A stretch of 64,000 nucleotides of DNA. Source: Ligilactobacillus pabuli. GTDB lineage: Bacteria > Bacillota > Bacilli > Lactobacillales > Lactobacillaceae. Below the pieces are notes generated by a model. It was not told where the DNA came from and ran no database searches. It was given only the letters and a program-made list of their open reading frames with translations. The translations under genes and the position numbers were made by a program. This document shows positions 62,021 to 64,000 of the stretch, piece by piece. The stretch's first letter is position 1, and each line of letters starts with the position of its first letter. The stretch lies in contig NZ_BQXH01000002.1 of assembly GCF_022836475.1 (NCBI RefSeq), forward strand, positions 46,345-110,344, in the 5' to 3' direction.

Positions 62021-62715
62021 TTACTCTATGGCATTTTCCACCAAATTCTTTTGGAAATGCCCACCTAAACAAACTAAGCCAAAGACCGGTGTGTGGTTAG
62101 TATTAGCACCAAGCTTGGCGGCCAACTTGATCCCGGTCCCATCGGCTTTGCGTTCGCCTAAGTTCAAGAGCTCAGCGGAGTCCGCGTATTTTTCAGCCAT
62201 CATTTCTGGATCACCGCAGTAGCCGCCGTCTGCTAAAATAACTTTTTTAGCCGCGATCCGGAGCTGTTCACCCTCGTCAGTTTGAGCCAAAACTGCCTGC
62301 AAGCCATCTTGATACTCTAGGTCAACTGCAGCAGTGTTGGTTAAGACTTGGTTGCCGGCTGCCGTAAACTTCGCTGGCAACTTGTCCCAGTTCACCATTT
62401 TTTCGGCAAAGTTATTAAATTTATGGTAGACCAATGGATCATCTAAGTGGGCCTTTTGTTCACTTTGTTCGACAGTGACGGGTAGTCCCATTTCCGTCAG
62501 GCGGTCAATGTTAGCCCCTGATTCCTGTAAGAAGCGGGCCAACAATTCGCCGTTCACGAAGAAATGATTATAGTCAGTTAAACCAGTAAAGGCCTCTTGA
62601 TAACCATAGTTCACACCGCGTTCATCTTGTTGCTTGGAATGGATCGCAAAAACACCATGGGCACCAAATTTGCCGGCCCCGCCGACTTGACCGCCCTTTT
62701 CTAATAAGTTGAACT
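62021..62715 (-). pseudogene. Flavoprotein (fumarate reductase family), cut by an IS200/IS605 element
   Basis: About 230 codons of an FAD-binding flavoprotein: NLLEKGGQVGGAGKFGAHG (FAD site) at the truncated end, then KKVILADGGYCGDPEMMAEKYA and KLAAKLGANTNHTPVFGLV. The frame enters directly from the end of the insertion element, with no start codon of its own before a weak GTG at 62614. The C-terminal substrate-binding part is also missing compared with the relative at 1-1470. The N-terminal part should lie on the far side of the element, beyond the window. Its terminator is still present. Confidence 0.8.
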
Positions 62716-62860
62716 ACCATCCTTTAAAAAGGATGGATTCTGGGAACACAGCAAACTTATCGGTTAGATCACTCTAACTAAATAGACAGCGGTCACTGCT
62801 ATTTACCACGGTACGTTCCATACCTTAGTTTCAATACTCGCCTAAACGAGTGCTTTTTCT
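62708..62860 (-). ncRNA. Probable omega RNA (TnpB guide RNA) region
   Basis: In TnpB elements the guide RNA is cut from the 3' part of the tnpB transcript and ends in about 16-20 nt of flanking host DNA. The conserved non-coding stretch between the tnpB stop codon and the right-end hairpin fits this. The guide would start at the junction and read into the flavoprotein remnant (LLEKGG codons). Inferred from the family; the boundaries are approximate. Confidence 0.5.
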
Positions 62861-64000
62861 TTGGTGGTTTGGACCAGTCCACGGTGCAAAATGTTTTGAC
62901 TTGCATTAATATCACGATTTAAGTGTGCCCCACAAGTTGGACAATCCCACTCTCTGACGGCTAACCACTCATGCTGATTTAAACTGTCAAATTGATGATT
63001 CTTTTGCCCACACTGATGGCAAATGCGACTCGTGTTTTGAGGATCAACAAAAATCAGTTGTTTTCCATACCAATCACACTTGTACTTTAGCATGGTGACT
63101 AATTTACCCCAACCAGCGTTGGATATTGCCCGGGCCAGATGATGGTTTTTTAGCATTCCTTGTGTGTTAAGTTTTTCCACCACGATCACATCGTAATTTT
63201 GCACTAACTGAGTCGTTAGCTTTTGCAGTCGGTCATAACGACGGTCACTGACTTGACGTTTGAGTTTAGCGGCTGTGCGACGGGCCTGTTGGTAGCGCGG
63301 AAACTGTTTTAAACTAGTCCGTGGCAACAAGAGTTTTTCATGCTTATCAAAAGCCATTTCTTTCTGGGCATTTCGTCTGCGACGAGCCACTTTGCGTTCC
63401 CAGATTCTGACTTGAGATTTAGCTTCAAGATCAAAATGCATCATATTGATTTTTTGTCCATTTGACAAAATCATCAGGTCATCTAGTCCTAGGTCAATCC
63501 CCACCACTTTATTAGTTTTATCCTTGGGCTTGAAAGCTTGTTTTTCGCTTTCAAGTAAGATGGTCGCATAATATTGACCTTGGGCATTGATCCGAACAGT
63601 TGCACGTTTGATTTTGCCATTCAGTATTCGGCCAGCCCGAAAATAGACTTGACCGAGCTTGGGCAGTTTTAGGTGGTGATTGTCAATGATTTTGATATTC
63701 TGATTAACTGCTTTAGTTGTATAACTTTGGGCATAGTTTTTCTTACTTTTGAATTTTGGGTGACCGTTCTCGAGCTCCGGATCAAAAAAGCGCATAAAAG
63801 CGTCGTGCAGATGATCATTCGTTGCTTGCAGGGCAGTTGCGTCAACGTCCTTTAACCACGGGTATTCTTTTTTTAACGGTTTTAGCATTAAATCCATCGC
63901 ATAATTGTTTTGATACTTAGCCTGATGATTATTTTTATAGCGCGCATTTTGCATGGCTAACATTTGATTCCACACAAAACGTGTCGAACCAAATGTTCTG
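62842..64000 (-). CDS. tnpB: TnpB RNA-guided endonuclease (N-terminus outside window)
   Basis: 386 codons are visible from the window edge, entering with RTFGSTRFVWNQMLA, a pattern seen ~25-30 residues into TnpB. RuvC residues are all present: Asp in VVGIDLGLDDLMI, Glu in VIVVEKLNTQGML, and Asp in HLNRDINASQNIL, with the zinc ribbon CHQCGQ...CPTCGA. The protein should be an active omega-RNA-guided DNA nuclease, which helps keep the element at its site. The true start lies beyond 64000; a GTG at 63975 is not taken as the start. Confidence 0.93.
   Translation of the reverse strand, partial: RTFGSTRFVWNQMLAMQNARYKNNHQAKYQNNYAMDLMLKPLKKEYPWLKDVDATALQATNDHLHDAFMRFFDPELENGHPKFKSKKNYAQSYTTKAVNQNIKIIDNHHLKLPKLGQVYFRAGRILNGKIKRATVRINAQGQYYATILLESEKQAFKPKDKTNKVVGIDLGLDDLMILSNGQKINMMHFDLEAKSQVRIWERKVARRRRNAQKEMAFDKHEKLLLPRTSLKQFPRYQQARRTAAKLKRQVSDRRYDRLQKLTTQLVQNYDVIVVEKLNTQGMLKNHHLARAISNAGWGKLVTMLKYKCDWYGKQLIFVDPQNTSRICHQCGQKNHQFDSLNQHEWLAVREWDCPTCGAHLNRDINASQNILHRGLVQTTKEKALV

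Larger units (their letters stand above)
62708..64000 (-). mobile_element. IS200/IS605-type element carrying TnpB (left end outside window)
   Basis: The element includes tnpB and a right-end hairpin CCATCC-TTTAAA-AAGGATGG (62714-62733). The junction with the flavoprotein lies at about 62708-62716. No tnpA is visible in the part available. Such elements insert as single strands next to a short target and make no duplication. Confidence 0.75.

Noticed and set aside
62842..63975. TnpB taken as complete from the GTG at 63975
   Set aside because: The frame continues upstream to the window edge with conserved TnpB residues (RTFGSTRF), so the real start is outside the window.

Overview
The window reads as chromosomal DNA of a low-GC lactic acid bacterium of the Lactobacillaceae. 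Supporting signs are strong AGGAGG-type ribosome binding sites, frequent GTG/TTG starts, TTGACA-N17-TATAAT promoters, many PTS sugar importers, a PepV-type dipeptidase, a soluble fumarate-reductase flavoprotein, an ISLre2-type transposase and IS200/IS605 TnpB, and no tRNA or rRNA genes. The species cannot be named from the sequence alone.

Layout. 1-4.9 kb: the 5' part of an FMN/FAD fumarate reductase-like flavoprotein, a LysR regulator, a second LysR broken by one stop codon, and an old-yellow-enzyme oxidoreductase broken by a 2-nt frameshift. 5-9 kb: an Nramp manganese transporter with a universal stress protein, a TPM-domain membrane protein, a coiled-coil protein and a candidate structured RNA. 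9-13.8 kb: a cysteine operon (cysK, cystathionine lyase, cysE) split by an ISLre2-family insertion and preceded by a consensus promoter, a 26-codon cysteine-rich leader ORF and a terminator, which together look like a ribosome-dependent attenuator. 13.9-19.7 kb: accessory DNA with 41-bp tandem repeats on both sides of a NERD-domain gene, a decayed hydrophobic protein, a lineage-specific protein with a broken paralogue at 42 kb, an orphan RelB-like antitoxin, a candidate type I toxin-antitoxin pair, and an ADP-ribosylglycohydrolase with a small partner.

19.8-31 kb is a complete type III-A (Csm) CRISPR-Cas locus on the minus strand: cas1-cas2-cas6-cas10-csm2-csm3-csm4-csm5-csm6-csm6', with an array at each end. 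The two arrays have different 36-nt repeats but the same 8-nt crRNA handle (ACGAGAAC) and a shared leader motif 89 nt from the first repeat. Cas10 keeps the GGDD cyclase motif but has lost the HD nuclease motif. Both Csm6 proteins keep the HEPN RNase motif. Cas1 and Cas2 look like the type II family. All 13 spacers can be read as sense coding sequence on the plus strand, so the crRNAs would be antisense to their target mRNAs.

31-38.6 kb holds a MupG-like barrel protein and a restriction island: an Mrr-like endonuclease, a small methyltransferase subunit, and a 1474-residue helicase-methyltransferase fusion. This resembles a type ISP enzyme whose nuclease has been moved to a separate protein. 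38.8-45.9 kb is a beta-glucoside/cellobiose-type sugar cluster (GntR regulator, YdjC deacetylase, two Lac-family PTS EIIC proteins, a GH1 enzyme). 46-56 kb has two aldo/keto reductases (one frameshifted), a zinc alcohol dehydrogenase and a full sucrose regulon (scrK, scrA, scrB, scrR) with visible LacI-type operators. 56-57 kb has a second candidate type I toxin-antitoxin locus and a gene remnant. 57-61.8 kb is an operon of glycosylasparaginase, dipeptidase, oligopeptide-binding lipoprotein and ROK kinase that may salvage GlcNAc-asparagine peptides. The window ends with a second flavoprotein interrupted by an IS200/IS605 element whose TnpB has all its RuvC residues.

Five otherwise good genes are broken by one small change (one stop codon; four 1-2 nt indels, mostly in short runs). 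This suggests recent gene decay, but assembly error should be excluded.
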